In this document: positions 1-11,812 of the stretch, piece by piece
Layout of the letters: every line of letters begins with the position of its first letter
How positions within the stretch are numbered: position 1 is the stretch's first letter
From: Porticoccaceae bacterium
GTDB taxonomy: Bacteria; Pseudomonadota; Gammaproteobacteria; Pseudomonadales; Porticoccaceae
DNA length: 37,087 bases
Direction: 5' to 3'
Assembly: GCA_018664075.1 (NCBI GenBank)
Contig: JABJOY010000026.1
Coordinates: 1-37,087, forward strand
Translations under genes and position numbers: made by a program
Notes under the pieces: generated by a model
What the model was told of the DNA's origin: nothing
Databases searched by the model: none
What the model saw: only the letters and a program-made list of their open reading frames with translations

Positions 1-104
1 CGAATAATATTGCCAGTATTTGGGGGGATCTCTGGTTGGTACAGGACTATATTAAGCATAATTTTTTGTTTCACCGTCTAGCCCTGTATTATCGCATTAA
101 ATAG
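1..104 (+). CDS. 3' end of an unidentified protein (partial)
   Basis: An open frame enters from the left edge (first full codon at 3) and ends at TAG 102-104. The visible 33 residues are rich in aromatic and basic residues (ending LALYYRIK). I do not recognise the family from this fragment. The stop lies 94 bases before the next gene, which has its own ribosome binding site. Confidence 0.5.
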   Translation, partial: NNIASIWGDLWLVQDYIKHNFLFHRLALYYRIK

Positions 105-198
105 TCGCTCTGTTATAGGCTGAACAACGAGTATCGGTGCGCCGCGCTATGTTTCCATACCCTGTTTTCATAACGGTAAAAATAAAAGGATACGAGAG

Positions 199-972
199 AT
201 GAAGTTAATGATTAGGGCCGTTTTATTGGCATCAGTTTTCTTTTTGGCCGCTACCCAGGCTGATAGTGGGCGCAATCCTGACAATATCGCGCGAGATCAG
301 TATCGCCATCCGATTGAGACTCTGGACTTTTTCGCTATCAGTGAAGATATGACAGTGGTAGAAATTAGCCCCGGCGGCGGGTGGTATACCGAAGTATTAG
401 CTGATCGAATCAAGGGGACATTATATGCAGCCCATGCTAGCCCCGAGACAAAGAGTAGTTATTTTCGCCGCTCACTGACTAATTACAAAAAAATGCTGGC
501 AGCAAATCCTGCTCGTTACAACAATGTTGAGATGCATGTTTTCGAAGCCAATGCCCAGTTGCTGACCACCGCAAATAATACTGCTGATGCTGTGCTGACC
601 TTTAGAAATGTGCATAACTGGATGGGTTCAAATAATGACGCCGCGGCATTTGGTTTATTTTTTAAAACATTGAAGCCGGGCGGTGTATTGGGGGTGGTTG
701 AGCATCGAGCGAAACCGGGAACCGATCGTGGCACTATGATCAAAAGTGGTTATGTCACTCAGGGTTATGTGATTGAGATTGCCCAGCGAGCTGGATTTGT
801 ATTGGAGGCCTCGTCAGAGATTAATGCCAACCCTTTGGATACGACCAAGCATCCTAAAGGCGTTTGGACGCTACCGCCAAATTTAGCTTTGGGAGATGTT
901 GACCGCGAGCAATACCTAGCTATTGGCGAGAGTGATCGTATGACGTTGCGCTTCAGGAAGCCCGCCCAGTGA
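199..972 (+). CDS. Exported SAM-dependent methyltransferase-like protein (COG4798 type)
   Basis: A 257-residue protein with an N-terminal signal peptide: basic start, hydrophobic stretch to about residue 20, likely cleavage after ATQA. The mature part has a class I methyltransferase core. Motif I reads VVEISPGGGWYTE near residue 55, and a motif-III-like LKPGGVLGVVEH lies near residue 160. This matches the family of predicted exported methyltransferases grouped as COG4798, whose substrate is unknown to me. Translation starts at ATG 199 behind AAAAGGA (186-192). Its TGA overlaps the GTG start of yheU, so the two are probably co-translated. A periplasmic SAM-binding fold is odd because SAM is a cytoplasmic metabolite; the protein may bind something else or act before export. 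Family assignment is good, activity unproven. Confidence 0.8.
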   Translation: MKLMIRAVLLASVFFLAATQADSGRNPDNIARDQYRHPIETLDFFAISEDMTVVEISPGGGWYTEVLADRIKGTLYAAHASPETKSSYFRRSLTNYKKMLAANPARYNNVEMHVFEANAQLLTTANNTADAVLTFRNVHNWMGSNNDAAAFGLFFKTLKPGGVLGVVEHRAKPGTDRGTMIKSGYVTQGYVIEIAQRAGFVLEASSEINANPLDTTKHPKGVWTLPPNLALGDVDREQYLAIGESDRMTLRFRKPAQ

Positions 973-1313
973 TTGAAATTCCGATTGACCGGCTCAGCGC
1001 TGAGGTTCTAAACGCCATTATTGAGGAATTCATACTTCGTGAGGGCACGGATTATGGGGCTCAAGAAGCTGGCATGGACAATAAAGTCGCCCAGGTGCAC
1101 CGCCAGCTGGCACGGGGAGATGTATTGATCACGTTTGATCCTTCGACAGAAAATTGTACATTGCTGACCAGACATCAATTTCAACGCTACAGCACCGAGG
1201 GGGCCGAGCATGACAGTCAGCGTGGTCAAGATAGCCAGGAGAGTTCCGAGCGCCGGAGCCAGGCTTCTGCTTATGAAGATTACTCTCAGGATTTAGGCCA
1301 AGATAATGACTAA
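969..1313 (+). CDS. yheU: YheU family (UPF0270) protein with extended C-terminal tail
   Basis: The first ~70 residues match the small YheU/UPF0270 family: an IPxxxLSxExLxxIIEEFxLREGTDYG-type N-terminus, then KVAQVHRQLARGDVLITFD. The function of the family is unknown. E. coli YheU is about 72 residues; this protein is 114, with the extra ~38 residues forming a hydrophilic Ser/Gln/Asp/Glu-rich tail that looks disordered. The start is GTG 969, overlapping the stop of the methyltransferase gene as GTGA. The 3' end overlaps the tilS start by 8 bases. The tight overlaps suggest one transcript for methyltransferase, yheU and tilS. The symbol is a family assignment. Confidence 0.8.
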   Translation: MIEIPIDRLSAEVLNAIIEEFILREGTDYGAQEAGMDNKVAQVHRQLARGDVLITFDPSTENCTLLTRHQFQRYSTEGAEHDSQRGQDSQESSERRSQASAYEDYSQDLGQDND

Positions 1314-2700
1314 GGCTACCCTCACCAGCGACAGCCTTGAGCCGAGTGCAGTATTTTCGGCTTGGCAGCAACAACTCAACACTGCACCACAGATCCTGGT
1401 GGCACTGAGCGGTGGTCTGGATTCGACGGTGCTGTTGCAGTTGCTAGTGGCGACAGTATCTCCGGGGCGACTATGTGCAGTGCACGTCAATCATGGCCTG
1501 TCGGCCAATGCAGATCAGTGGCAGGCTCAGGCTGAGGGTTGCTGCCGCTCCCTGGGCGTGCAGTTACATTGTGAAACGGTTGAGGTTACTCCTGCTGGTG
1601 AAGGTATTGAGGCTGCCGCTCGCCATGCCAGATATGCTGTTTTCGAGGGACTGCTGCAAAAAGATGGTTTGCTTTTGCTGGGTCATCATGCTGATGATCA
1701 GGTTGAAACATTTCTGTACCAGATGCTGCGTGGTTCTGGTGCTAAGGGGCTGTCCGGCATGCCGGAGCAGAGAGTGCTGGGTCGTGGTCAGCTTATTCGC
1801 CCTCTGTTGTCTACCAGCAAAGCCCAGTTAAAGGATTATGCCCTGACGCAAAAGCTCACTTGGTGTGAGGATGAGAGTAATGCCGATGATAGATTTGACC
1901 GCAACTATTTGCGCAATCAGGTAGTGCCGGCTATTGCCCAGCGTTGGCCTGATTACCGTCAATCTATCGGTCTATCCGCAGAGCTCAGCTCTGAGTCGGA
2001 GCAGCTGGCTGCTGTGCTGGCTGAAGAAGATTTTGCGAGGCTGGCAGGGCGAGAGGAGCGGGCTGGCTGGTCTATCTGTGTTAATCAGCTATTAAAACTG
2101 ACTGATTTGAGGCAGAGAAATATCCTCCATCACTGGCCCGGCGTCAATAATTTGGCCAAACCGAACAAAACAATAATCGCCCAGATAAAAGACTCCGTGG
2201 TCGGCGCTCGAGAGGACGGCGAGCCCGAGGTGGTTTGGCAGTCAACCCGCTGGCGACGCTTTCGCAACAGATTGTACCTGTTGCGCAATGGGTCTGTAGA
2301 GCGCCATTCAGAGCAGCCTCATTCAGAACTCGGCTGCGACAGCAACAAGGCGCTGGATAGTTGGTGGAGTGCAGAGGAACCGCTCGAGCTAGCTGATGGC
2401 AGCAGTCTGGTTGCTGAAGATGTTGATGGCGCTGGGCTATTAATCCCTCAGGGTCAGCTCTTAACTGTGCGCTATCGTCGTGGTGGCGAGCGCTGCAGAC
2501 CGGTGGGGCGAGGCCATTCCAACAGCCTCAAGAAATTGCTGCTGGAGTATGAGGTAGAGCCCTGGTGGCGGGACAGAATGCCATTGCTATACATGGGTGA
2601 AACTCTGGTTGCGGTGGGTGATTGCTGGATTTGCGAGGGTTGGCAGGCAGCACCTCAACAGCGGGGCAAAAAAATTCATTGGCAGGTCAACTCTTTGTAG
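1306..2700 (+). CDS. tilS: tRNA(Ile)-lysidine synthase TilS
   Basis: TilS joins lysine to C34 of the CAU anticodon of tRNA-Ile2, using ATP, so that it reads AUA and is charged with isoleucine. The protein has 464 residues. The N-terminal PP-loop ATPase motif SGGLDS is at residues 35-40, followed by VHVNHGLS and LLGHHADDQVET, all characteristic. A middle substrate-binding region and the C-terminal TilS domain (RYRRGGERCRPVGRGHSNSLKKLL) follow, so it is the full-length gammaproteobacterial form. ATG 1306 overlaps the end of yheU. In many gammaproteobacteria tilS lies next to accA; here yheU and a methyltransferase take that place. It is essential in most bacteria. Confidence 0.96.
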   Translation: MTKATLTSDSLEPSAVFSAWQQQLNTAPQILVALSGGLDSTVLLQLLVATVSPGRLCAVHVNHGLSANADQWQAQAEGCCRSLGVQLHCETVEVTPAGEGIEAAARHARYAVFEGLLQKDGLLLLGHHADDQVETFLYQMLRGSGAKGLSGMPEQRVLGRGQLIRPLLSTSKAQLKDYALTQKLTWCEDESNADDRFDRNYLRNQVVPAIAQRWPDYRQSIGLSAELSSESEQLAAVLAEEDFARLAGREERAGWSICVNQLLKLTDLRQRNILHHWPGVNNLAKPNKTIIAQIKDSVVGAREDGEPEVVWQSTRWRRFRNRLYLLRNGSVERHSEQPHSELGCDSNKALDSWWSAEEPLELADGSSLVAEDVDGAGLLIPQGQLLTVRYRRGGERCRPVGRGHSNSLKKLLLEYEVEPWWRDRMPLLYMGETLVAVGDCWICEGWQAAPQQRGKKIHWQVNSL

Positions 2701-2741
2701 ATCGCAGTAGAATAGCTACCACCTTTCTGGTAATCTGCTAC

Positions 2742-5339
<2,598 letters not shown>

Positions 5340-5399
5340 GTAGCCGAGGCTATCTCACTAACAAGATTTTTTAAACCTGTTTTCACAACCACCTTTTAA

Positions 5400-6707
<1,308 letters not shown>

Positions 6708-6750
6708 GGATCATTGGCGCAAAACCGGCTAAAACGAATAGAATAACAAT

Positions 6751-7047
6751 ATGCGTTGGTTGCTGATAATACTGGTTGTACTCTTGCTCGGGCTGCAGAC
6801 ACGTCTGTGGTTCGGCGAGGGCAGTATTGCTCACAAAGAAGAGTTGGATACGCAGCTTCAGAAGCAGCAAGCAAAAAATCAGCAGTTGCTGGAGCGTAAT
6901 AAACGTATTGCCGAGGAAGTAAAAAGCTTAAAGACCAATCTTGGTTCTATCGAAGAAAAAGCGCGTAAGGATCTGGGTATGATTAAGCAGGGTGAGACGT
7001 TTTATCTGGTTATTGATGAAGACAACGGTCTGTTGAACCATGACTGA
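6751..7047 (+). CDS. ftsB: Cell division protein FtsB
   Basis: FtsB is the small bitopic inner-membrane protein that forms the FtsQLB complex activating septal peptidoglycan synthesis. The protein has 98 residues: a single N-terminal membrane helix (about residues 3-20), then a coiled coil rich in Gln, Lys and Leu (about 28-72), and a short periplasmic tail with ARKDLGMIKQGETFY, the usual C-terminal signature. No strong Shine-Dalgarno is visible before ATG 6751. The gene overlaps ispD by 8 bases. The eno-ftsB-ispD-ispF order is the standard gammaproteobacterial arrangement. Confidence 0.93.
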   Translation: MRWLLIILVVLLLGLQTRLWFGEGSIAHKEELDTQLQKQQAKNQQLLERNKRIAEEVKSLKTNLGSIEEKARKDLGMIKQGETFYLVIDEDNGLLNHD

Positions 7048-7750
7048 CAGCCAATCAAAATACTGGGGCATTGTGCCTGCCGCCGGCTTGGGCCAGCGCT
7101 TTGCCGCTGATATCCCTAAACAATTCCATCATCTCAATGGCACATTGGTTGCGCAGCATACCCTGAGCCGTCTGCTCAGTTTGCCCTTGATTAACGCGAT
7201 TATTGCACCCTGTGATGTGGGTTCTGGCTACTGGTCAAAGGTTCCGGCCACAGCTGAATGGCGAGTGCGTCTGGTGGCCGGGGGCGCCCAGCGGGCCCAT
7301 TCGGTACTCAATGGTCTGGTGGCTCTTGAAGAGCTGGCTGCTGAGAATGACTGGGTGCTGGTTCATGATATGGCGAGGCCGTGCATCACAGCGGGAAATA
7401 TCAGTAAATTAATTGCCGAGGTTGGCGACCATCCTGTGGGTGGTATTCTGGCCGCGCCGATCAATGACACCTTAAAAATTATTGATGCCGATAAAAGTAT
7501 TGTCAGTACCGTTAATCGCGCCCAGTACCGCGCCGCGCAAACACCGCAGATGTTTCGATTTGGCCTGTTAAAATCATCCATTAAGGCCATGCTCAAGGAG
7601 CAGAAATTCCCCACTGACGAGGCTTCAGCAATTGAGTATGCGGGCCTGTCAGCCATGGTTGTAGAGGGTCGACAGGACAATATCAAAATCACCAGACGAG
7701 AAGATCTGGCCATTGCTGAAGCTATCATGAAAAATCAGGAGACTGAATAA
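7040..7750 (+). CDS. ispD: 2-C-methyl-D-erythritol 4-phosphate cytidylyltransferase IspD
   Basis: IspD makes CDP-methylerythritol from MEP and CTP, step three of the non-mevalonate isoprenoid pathway. The protein has 236 residues. The nucleotide-binding loop [16 protein letters not shown] is at about residues 14-29, VHDMARPCI corresponds to the conserved HDAARP segment, and TPQMFR and [12 protein letters not shown] lie nearer the C-terminus. Met replaces the usual first Ala in the HDxAR motif, a mild variation. It overlaps ftsB by 8 bases, and its TAA overlaps the ispF ATG by one base (TAATG), which favours translational coupling. CTP supply (pyrG) lies in the same gene block. Confidence 0.95.
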   Translation: MTDSQSKYWGIVPAAGLGQRFAADIPKQFHHLNGTLVAQHTLSRLLSLPLINAIIAPCDVGSGYWSKVPATAEWRVRLVAGGAQRAHSVLNGLVALEELAAENDWVLVHDMARPCITAGNISKLIAEVGDHPVGGILAAPINDTLKIIDADKSIVSTVNRAQYRAAQTPQMFRFGLLKSSIKAMLKEQKFPTDEASAIEYAGLSAMVVEGRQDNIKITRREDLAIAEAIMKNQETE

Positions 7751-8229
7751 TGCGTATAGGCCATGGCTACGATGTGCATGCTTTTGGTGAGGGCGATGGC
7801 CTGGTGCTTGGTGGGGTAAAAATCCCTTATCAGCGCGCATTTATAGCTCATTCAGATGGTGATGTATTAATTCACGCGCTGATTGATAGTTTGCTCGGGG
7901 CTATGGCTCTGGGCGATATTGGCCAGCACTTTCCCGATACAGACCCTGCCTATGCAGGCTGTGACAGCCGGACCTTGCTGGTCGCCGTCGCAGCAATCAT
8001 GAAGGATCAGGGGTACCAGCTGGGCAATGCTGATATCAGTATTATTGCTCAGCACCCAAAGATGGCTCCGCATTTGCAGGCCATGCGCGACAATCTTGCG
8101 GCCGACCTGAGCTGTGATATCGGGCAGATTAATATCAAGGCAACCACCACCGAAAAACTCGGTTTCGCAGGCCGTGGAGAAGGTATAGCCTGCCACGCCG
8201 TGGCACTGCTGCAGTCTGCCGGAGCCTAG
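7750..8229 (+). CDS. ispF: 2-C-methyl-D-erythritol 2,4-cyclodiphosphate synthase IspF
   Basis: IspF cyclises CDP-ME-2-phosphate to MEcPP, releasing CMP, in the MEP isoprenoid pathway; it acts as a trimer. The protein has 159 residues, the standard length. Metal ligands Asp8 and His10 are in GHGYDVHAF and the third lies in [14 protein letters not shown]. The CDP-binding [14 protein letters not shown] is near the C-terminus. ATG 7750 shares its first base with the ispD stop. The downstream gene truD appears to begin only a few bases after the TAG at 8227-8229. Confidence 0.96.
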   Translation: MRIGHGYDVHAFGEGDGLVLGGVKIPYQRAFIAHSDGDVLIHALIDSLLGAMALGDIGQHFPDTDPAYAGCDSRTLLVAVAAIMKDQGYQLGNADISIIAQHPKMAPHLQAMRDNLAADLSCDIGQINIKATTTEKLGFAGRGEGIACHAVALLQSAGA

Positions 8230-8233
8230 TCTA

Positions 8234-9199
8234 ATCAAGGGCGAGCATTTCGATTTCCATCAATTACCCCGTCTCCATGGCCAGCCATTGGGCCCGGCAT
8301 TATTTCGCAGCTGCCCGGAAGATTTCCAAGTCGATGAAATTATAGATTTTCAGCCCCGTGGCGAAGGTGAGCATCTGCTGCTGCATATCCGTAAGCGAGA
8401 CCAAAATAGCCAGTGGGTGGCAGGGTTGTTGGCCGAGTTAGCCGGGATCAAGCGCAATGATATAGGTTTTTGCGGTCTTAAAGACCGTTTTGCGGTGACC
8501 ACTCAATGGTACAGCCTGCATCTGCCAGGTCAGGATCTGGATATAGCTCAGCTTAAGCATGGAGATTTTGATATTCTTGAGGTCGCCCGCCACCACCGCA
8601 AGCTCCGTCGCGGTATGCATCAGGGCAACAGGTTTAGCATATTGCTTCGCGATGTAGGGTTTAGTCAGCAGGCGCTTGATCAGCGGCTCCATGCCATTGA
8701 CCAGCTGGGGGTGCCCAATTACTTTGCCGAGCAACGCTTTGGCCATGATGGCAATAATCTCCGTGAAGCTCAGTCATTGATTGATAGAGATCAGCTCAAA
8801 GGCAATCGCAGGGGCACAGGGCTTTATCTGTCCGCAGCCCGTTCATGGTTATTTAATCTGGTGCTGCAGCGGCGTATTGAGATTAATGGGCTTGCTGAGG
8901 GTATCGATGGAGATCAGTCTGCAGCGCTGTGGGGGCGGGGTCGATCCAATGCCAACCGGCAGGTTGCCGAGATTGAATCCGAGGTATTGGCTGAATGGCA
9001 GTCATGGTGCTATGCCCTTGAGCATGCGGGGTTAAAGCAGGAGCGTCGGGATCTGATACTGCGACCACAGAATCTTACGGCTGAATGGCCCGCAGAGCAG
9101 CAGTTGCGCCTGCAGTTTTCGCTGGATGCAGGTTGTTATGCCACTGCTGTGCTGCGTGAAATAGCGCAATTATTCCGCCCGCAACACAGACCCCTGTGA
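8234..9199 (+). CDS. truD: tRNA pseudouridine(13) synthase TruD, likely ATC start
   Basis: TruD converts U13 of tRNA-Glu to pseudouridine. The core is clear: CPEDFQVDEI, GEGEHLLLHIRKR, the catalytic-Asp segment FCGLKDRFAVTTQWYS, KLRRGMHQGNRFSILLRD, VPNYFAEQRFGHDGNNL, and AGCYATAVLREI at the C-terminus. The first standard start in frame is TTG 8288, but it cuts off the family's LHGxP segment (here LHGQPLGPALF), which is encoded upstream in the same open frame. No ATG, GTG or TTG lies between the ispF stop and that segment. ATC 8234 has GGAG (8221-8224) 9 bases upstream and would give 321 residues. The family assignment is firm; the start is inferred. The usual downstream gene surE is absent. 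Confidence 0.9.
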   Translation: MKGEHFDFHQLPRLHGQPLGPALFRSCPEDFQVDEIIDFQPRGEGEHLLLHIRKRDQNSQWVAGLLAELAGIKRNDIGFCGLKDRFAVTTQWYSLHLPGQDLDIAQLKHGDFDILEVARHHRKLRRGMHQGNRFSILLRDVGFSQQALDQRLHAIDQLGVPNYFAEQRFGHDGNNLREAQSLIDRDQLKGNRRGTGLYLSAARSWLFNLVLQRRIEINGLAEGIDGDQSAALWGRGRSNANRQVAEIESEVLAEWQSWCYALEHAGLKQERRDLILRPQNLTAEWPAEQQLRLQFSLDAGCYATAVLREIAQLFRPQHRPL

Positions 9200-9302
9200 T
9201 ATATTGTCGAGCAAGCAATAGAGCGGGTCACAGCCAGATTTTGGCAGTATTTTGTGCTCCCCTTTATCTTGGCGCAGCCAGAATACAGCACAGGAGAAAA
9301 AG

Positions 9303-9974
9303 GTGAACTCGATCGAACTAGCCGGAATAGGTATGACCTCTCAGCGCACGCGGGAGAGACTTATTCAGCGCCTTGTCGATCAGGGTATTAGCAGTCAGCC
9401 GGTGCTGGATGTTATTAGAATGACCCCCAGACATATTTTTCTCGATGAGGCCCTATCTCATCGCGCCTATGAGGATACAGCCCTGCCGATCGGCTTTTCC
9501 CAGACCCTTTCCCAGCCCTATATCGTTGCCCGCATGACTGAGATTCTGCTTAGCGCAGGGCCACTGAAAAAGGTCTTGGAAATTGGCACAGGATCGGGCT
9601 ATCAAACCACTATCCTTTCTCAGTTGGTGGAGAAAGTCTATACGGTAGAGCGCATTGAGCCTCTGTTGCGCAAAGCCAAAGAGCGTTTTCGCAAGCTGCG
9701 CCTCGGCAATATTACTGCGGAGCTTTCCGACGGCAGTTTTGGCTGGGACAAGCACGCCCCCTATGATGGCATTATCACCACGGCGGCGCCCCAGGCTGTG
9801 CCAGAGGAGCTATTGCGCCAGATGGCTCCAGACGGGATTCTGGTTATTCCTGTAGGCAACGGCGTTTCCCAGGATTTACGTGTCTTCAGGCGTCAGGGCG
9901 ACTCTGCTGAATTCAATGAAGAAGTCGTAGAAAAAGTTAAATTTGTGCCACTGCTAGGTGGACTGTCTCGCTAG
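9303..9974 (+). CDS. pcm: Protein-L-isoaspartate O-methyltransferase Pcm
   Basis: Pcm methylates isoaspartyl residues in aged proteins using SAM and so starts their repair. From GTG 9303 the protein has 223 residues. The N-terminal segment [19 protein letters not shown], then [23 protein letters not shown] with SQPYIVARM, the SAM-binding [12 protein letters not shown], and [20 protein letters not shown] are all typical. The open frame extends to 9252, but GTG 9303 has AGGAG (9292-9296) at ideal spacing; ATG 9333 is a possible alternative. It lies in the conserved truD-(surE)-pcm-nlpD-rpoS neighbourhood tied to stationary-phase survival. Confidence 0.95.
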   Translation: MNSIELAGIGMTSQRTRERLIQRLVDQGISSQPVLDVIRMTPRHIFLDEALSHRAYEDTALPIGFSQTLSQPYIVARMTEILLSAGPLKKVLEIGTGSGYQTTILSQLVEKVYTVERIEPLLRKAKERFRKLRLGNITAELSDGSFGWDKHAPYDGIITTAAPQAVPEELLRQMAPDGILVIPVGNGVSQDLRVFRRQGDSAEFNEEVVEKVKFVPLLGGLSR

Positions 9975-9998
9975 ACGCAGCCTTATTGGGGAGCCGGT

Positions 9999-10940
9999 AT
10001 GAATAATCTTGGACATCATTTCTTACTGTTTTTAAAAGGGCTCGCTATGGGGGCTGCAGATGTTGTCCCTGGAGTCTCTGGTGGCACCATTGCCTTTATC
10101 AGTGGAATCTATATTGAACTGATCAACAGTATCAAATCTCTCAATATTAAGGCGCTGAAGGTTCTCCGTCATCAGGGTTTGGCTGCTGCCTGGCAGCATA
10201 TCAATGGCAACTTTTTAGCCGTTTTGCTGGCCGGTGTTTTTACCAGCCTGTTTTCTCTGGCGCAGGTTATGCAGTATCTTCTGGCCCGGTACCCTCTGCC
10301 CCTGTGGTCTTTCTTCACTGGATTGATTGTTGGTTCAGTTCTTTATTTGCTGCGCCAGCACCCGCCCAGTCTCGCCGTGGATAAGGGCCTGTTTGTCCTT
10401 GGTATAGCGCTTGCCTATGGTCTGTCCATAGCGCCGGCGACTGCGCTTGAAGGTGACCATACCACCATGTTTTTTGCTGGTACTATTGCCCTTTGCGCCA
10501 TGATTTTGCCCGGTATATCAGGTTCGTTTATTCTGGTATTGCTGGGTCTATACCCGGTTTTCATCGGTGCTATTGCCAATGTTCAGCTGGATATTCTACT
10601 GGTGTTTGGCAGCGGCGGTATTCTCGGTTTGATGGCCTTTAGCCGCCTGTTATCCTGGTTGCTGGACAATTACCAGACCATGGTTATAGCCCTGATGTGC
10701 GGGTTTCTGGTGGGCAGCCTGAATATTATCTGGCCCTGGAAGCTGGTGACAGAGTCTGTTCTCAGTCATTCAGGCAAGACTATTGTGCTGGCATCGGAAA
10801 ATTTACTGCCCGGCCAGTTTGCTGAGCTTGTGGATCAGGATCCATTGACGTCCATTTGCATACTGGCCTCCATCTTTGGCTTGCTTTTAGTATTGGGTTT
10901 GGAATATGTTGGTAGCAGATATCAACAAGACAATCCATAG
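9999..10940 (+). CDS. DUF368 membrane protein (PopT-type undecaprenyl-phosphate translocase)
   Basis: A polytopic membrane protein of 313 residues with about eight hydrophobic segments. The two family hallmarks are present: GAADVVPGVSGGTIAFISGIY near residue 17, and the internal-repeat counterpart AMILPGISGSFILVLLGLY near residue 168. DUF368 members (PopT in Vibrio cholerae) have been shown to return undecaprenyl phosphate across the inner membrane, so the same role is likely here. That would help recycle the carrier lipid used for peptidoglycan and LPS. ATG 9999 follows a GGGGAG. It sits between pcm and nlpD, where E. coli has no gene. Family assignment is strong; transport function is by homology. 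Confidence 0.88.
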   Translation: MNNLGHHFLLFLKGLAMGAADVVPGVSGGTIAFISGIYIELINSIKSLNIKALKVLRHQGLAAAWQHINGNFLAVLLAGVFTSLFSLAQVMQYLLARYPLPLWSFFTGLIVGSVLYLLRQHPPSLAVDKGLFVLGIALAYGLSIAPATALEGDHTTMFFAGTIALCAMILPGISGSFILVLLGLYPVFIGAIANVQLDILLVFGSGGILGLMAFSRLLSWLLDNYQTMVIALMCGFLVGSLNIIWPWKLVTESVLSHSGKTIVLASENLLPGQFAELVDQDPLTSICILASIFGLLLVLGLEYVGSRYQQDNP

Positions 10941-10950
10941 GTAGTCTGAT

Positions 10951-11676
10951 TTGCGTTCAGTAGCGTTGCCAATATTGTTACTTCTCAGTCTCGCGATTGG
11001 TGGCTGTGCTAACTATTCGGCTCCAGTTATCAGCCTCGATCAGCCCCCCAGTATTCGCATCGTTACCCATCAGGTTGCTCGGGGAGATACCCTCTATTCT
11101 ATTGCCTGGCGCTATGATCTCGATTTCAGGGAATTAGGTTCTGCCAACGGCTTATATCCGCCCTATGAGCTAAAAACCGGCCAGGTGTTGTCGCTTGATA
11201 CCTCTTCAGCCAAACCTGTGGCTCGGGCGCGAACATCCTCCGAGGCATCTAATAGATCAAGGCAAAGTGCTTCCAGAACAAGCAGCCCTGCTCAATCTGC
11301 GGTAAAAACCGCGGTTTACAGCAAAAATCTGCAATGGCAGTGGCCGGTCGAGGGCAGGGTGGTAGAGGATTACGACCCGAAAAAACTGCGCAAAGGCTTG
11401 AGTATCAAGTCAGTTAGCGGGTCCATGGTGCGCCCGGCAGCCCCCGGAATTGTGGTCTATGTCGGGGATGGTTTGCGCGGATATGGTAAGCTGGTTATCA
11501 TTAAGCATAGTGAAATCCTTCTGAGTGCTTACGCCAATAATGAAAAAATTATGGTAAAAGAGGGACAAAATGTAAAAAATACGGAAATAATCTCAAAATT
11601 AGGGTCTAAGGGAACGTTGTATTTTGAAATTCGGGAAGATGGTTCCCCGGTAAATCCAACTATATATATAGACTGA
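10951..11676 (+). CDS. nlpD: NlpD-like LysM/LytM lipoprotein (amidase activator)
   Basis: NlpD is an envelope lipoprotein that activates the amidase AmiC at the division septum. The 241-residue protein has a lipoprotein signal ending IGGC (Cys19), a LysM domain (about 36-80), a Ser/Arg-rich linker and a C-terminal LytM (M23-like) domain. The LytM domain is degenerate: the loop reads LSAYANNEKI where active M23 enzymes carry the metal-binding His, and the final HxH is replaced by LYFEIR. It is therefore expected to be non-catalytic, as in E. coli NlpD. The start is TTG 10951, 10 bases after the DUF368 gene. In relatives the rpoS promoter lies inside nlpD; I could not define one here. Confidence 0.93.
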   Translation: MRSVALPILLLLSLAIGGCANYSAPVISLDQPPSIRIVTHQVARGDTLYSIAWRYDLDFRELGSANGLYPPYELKTGQVLSLDTSSAKPVARARTSSEASNRSRQSASRTSSPAQSAVKTAVYSKNLQWQWPVEGRVVEDYDPKKLRKGLSIKSVSGSMVRPAAPGIVVYVGDGLRGYGKLVIIKHSEILLSAYANNEKIMVKEGQNVKNTEIISKLGSKGTLYFEIREDGSPVNPTIYID

Positions 11677-11755
11677 TTCTAATCAGGGTTATTTTAAAAC
11701 AACAAATTTTAACGTCGAGGGGCAAGTAAGTTACAGATTGAAGTAGGGAAATGGG

Positions 11756-11778
11756 TTAGCGCCAGGACTGGCTGCTAA
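11756..11778 (+). promoter_or_regulatory. Stem-loop in the rpoS 5' leader
   Basis: The nlpD-rpoS gap (136 bases) contains TTAGCGCCA (11756-11764) pairing with TGGC-T-GCTAA (11769-11778): nine pairs with one bulged T and a GGAC tetraloop. It ends about 20 bases before the rpoS ribosome binding site and has no T-run after it, so it is not a terminator. A structured leader is a known place for rpoS translational control in E. coli, but this element is not the E. coli one. The role is inferred. Confidence 0.4.
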
Positions 11779-11812
11779 ATACATGGAAGATCGTGCAAAA
11801 AGGATGTGAAAC

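Noticed and set aside
9252-9302. Upstream extension of pcm
   Set aside because: A good AGGAG-GTG start at 9303 and family length favour the shorter form.
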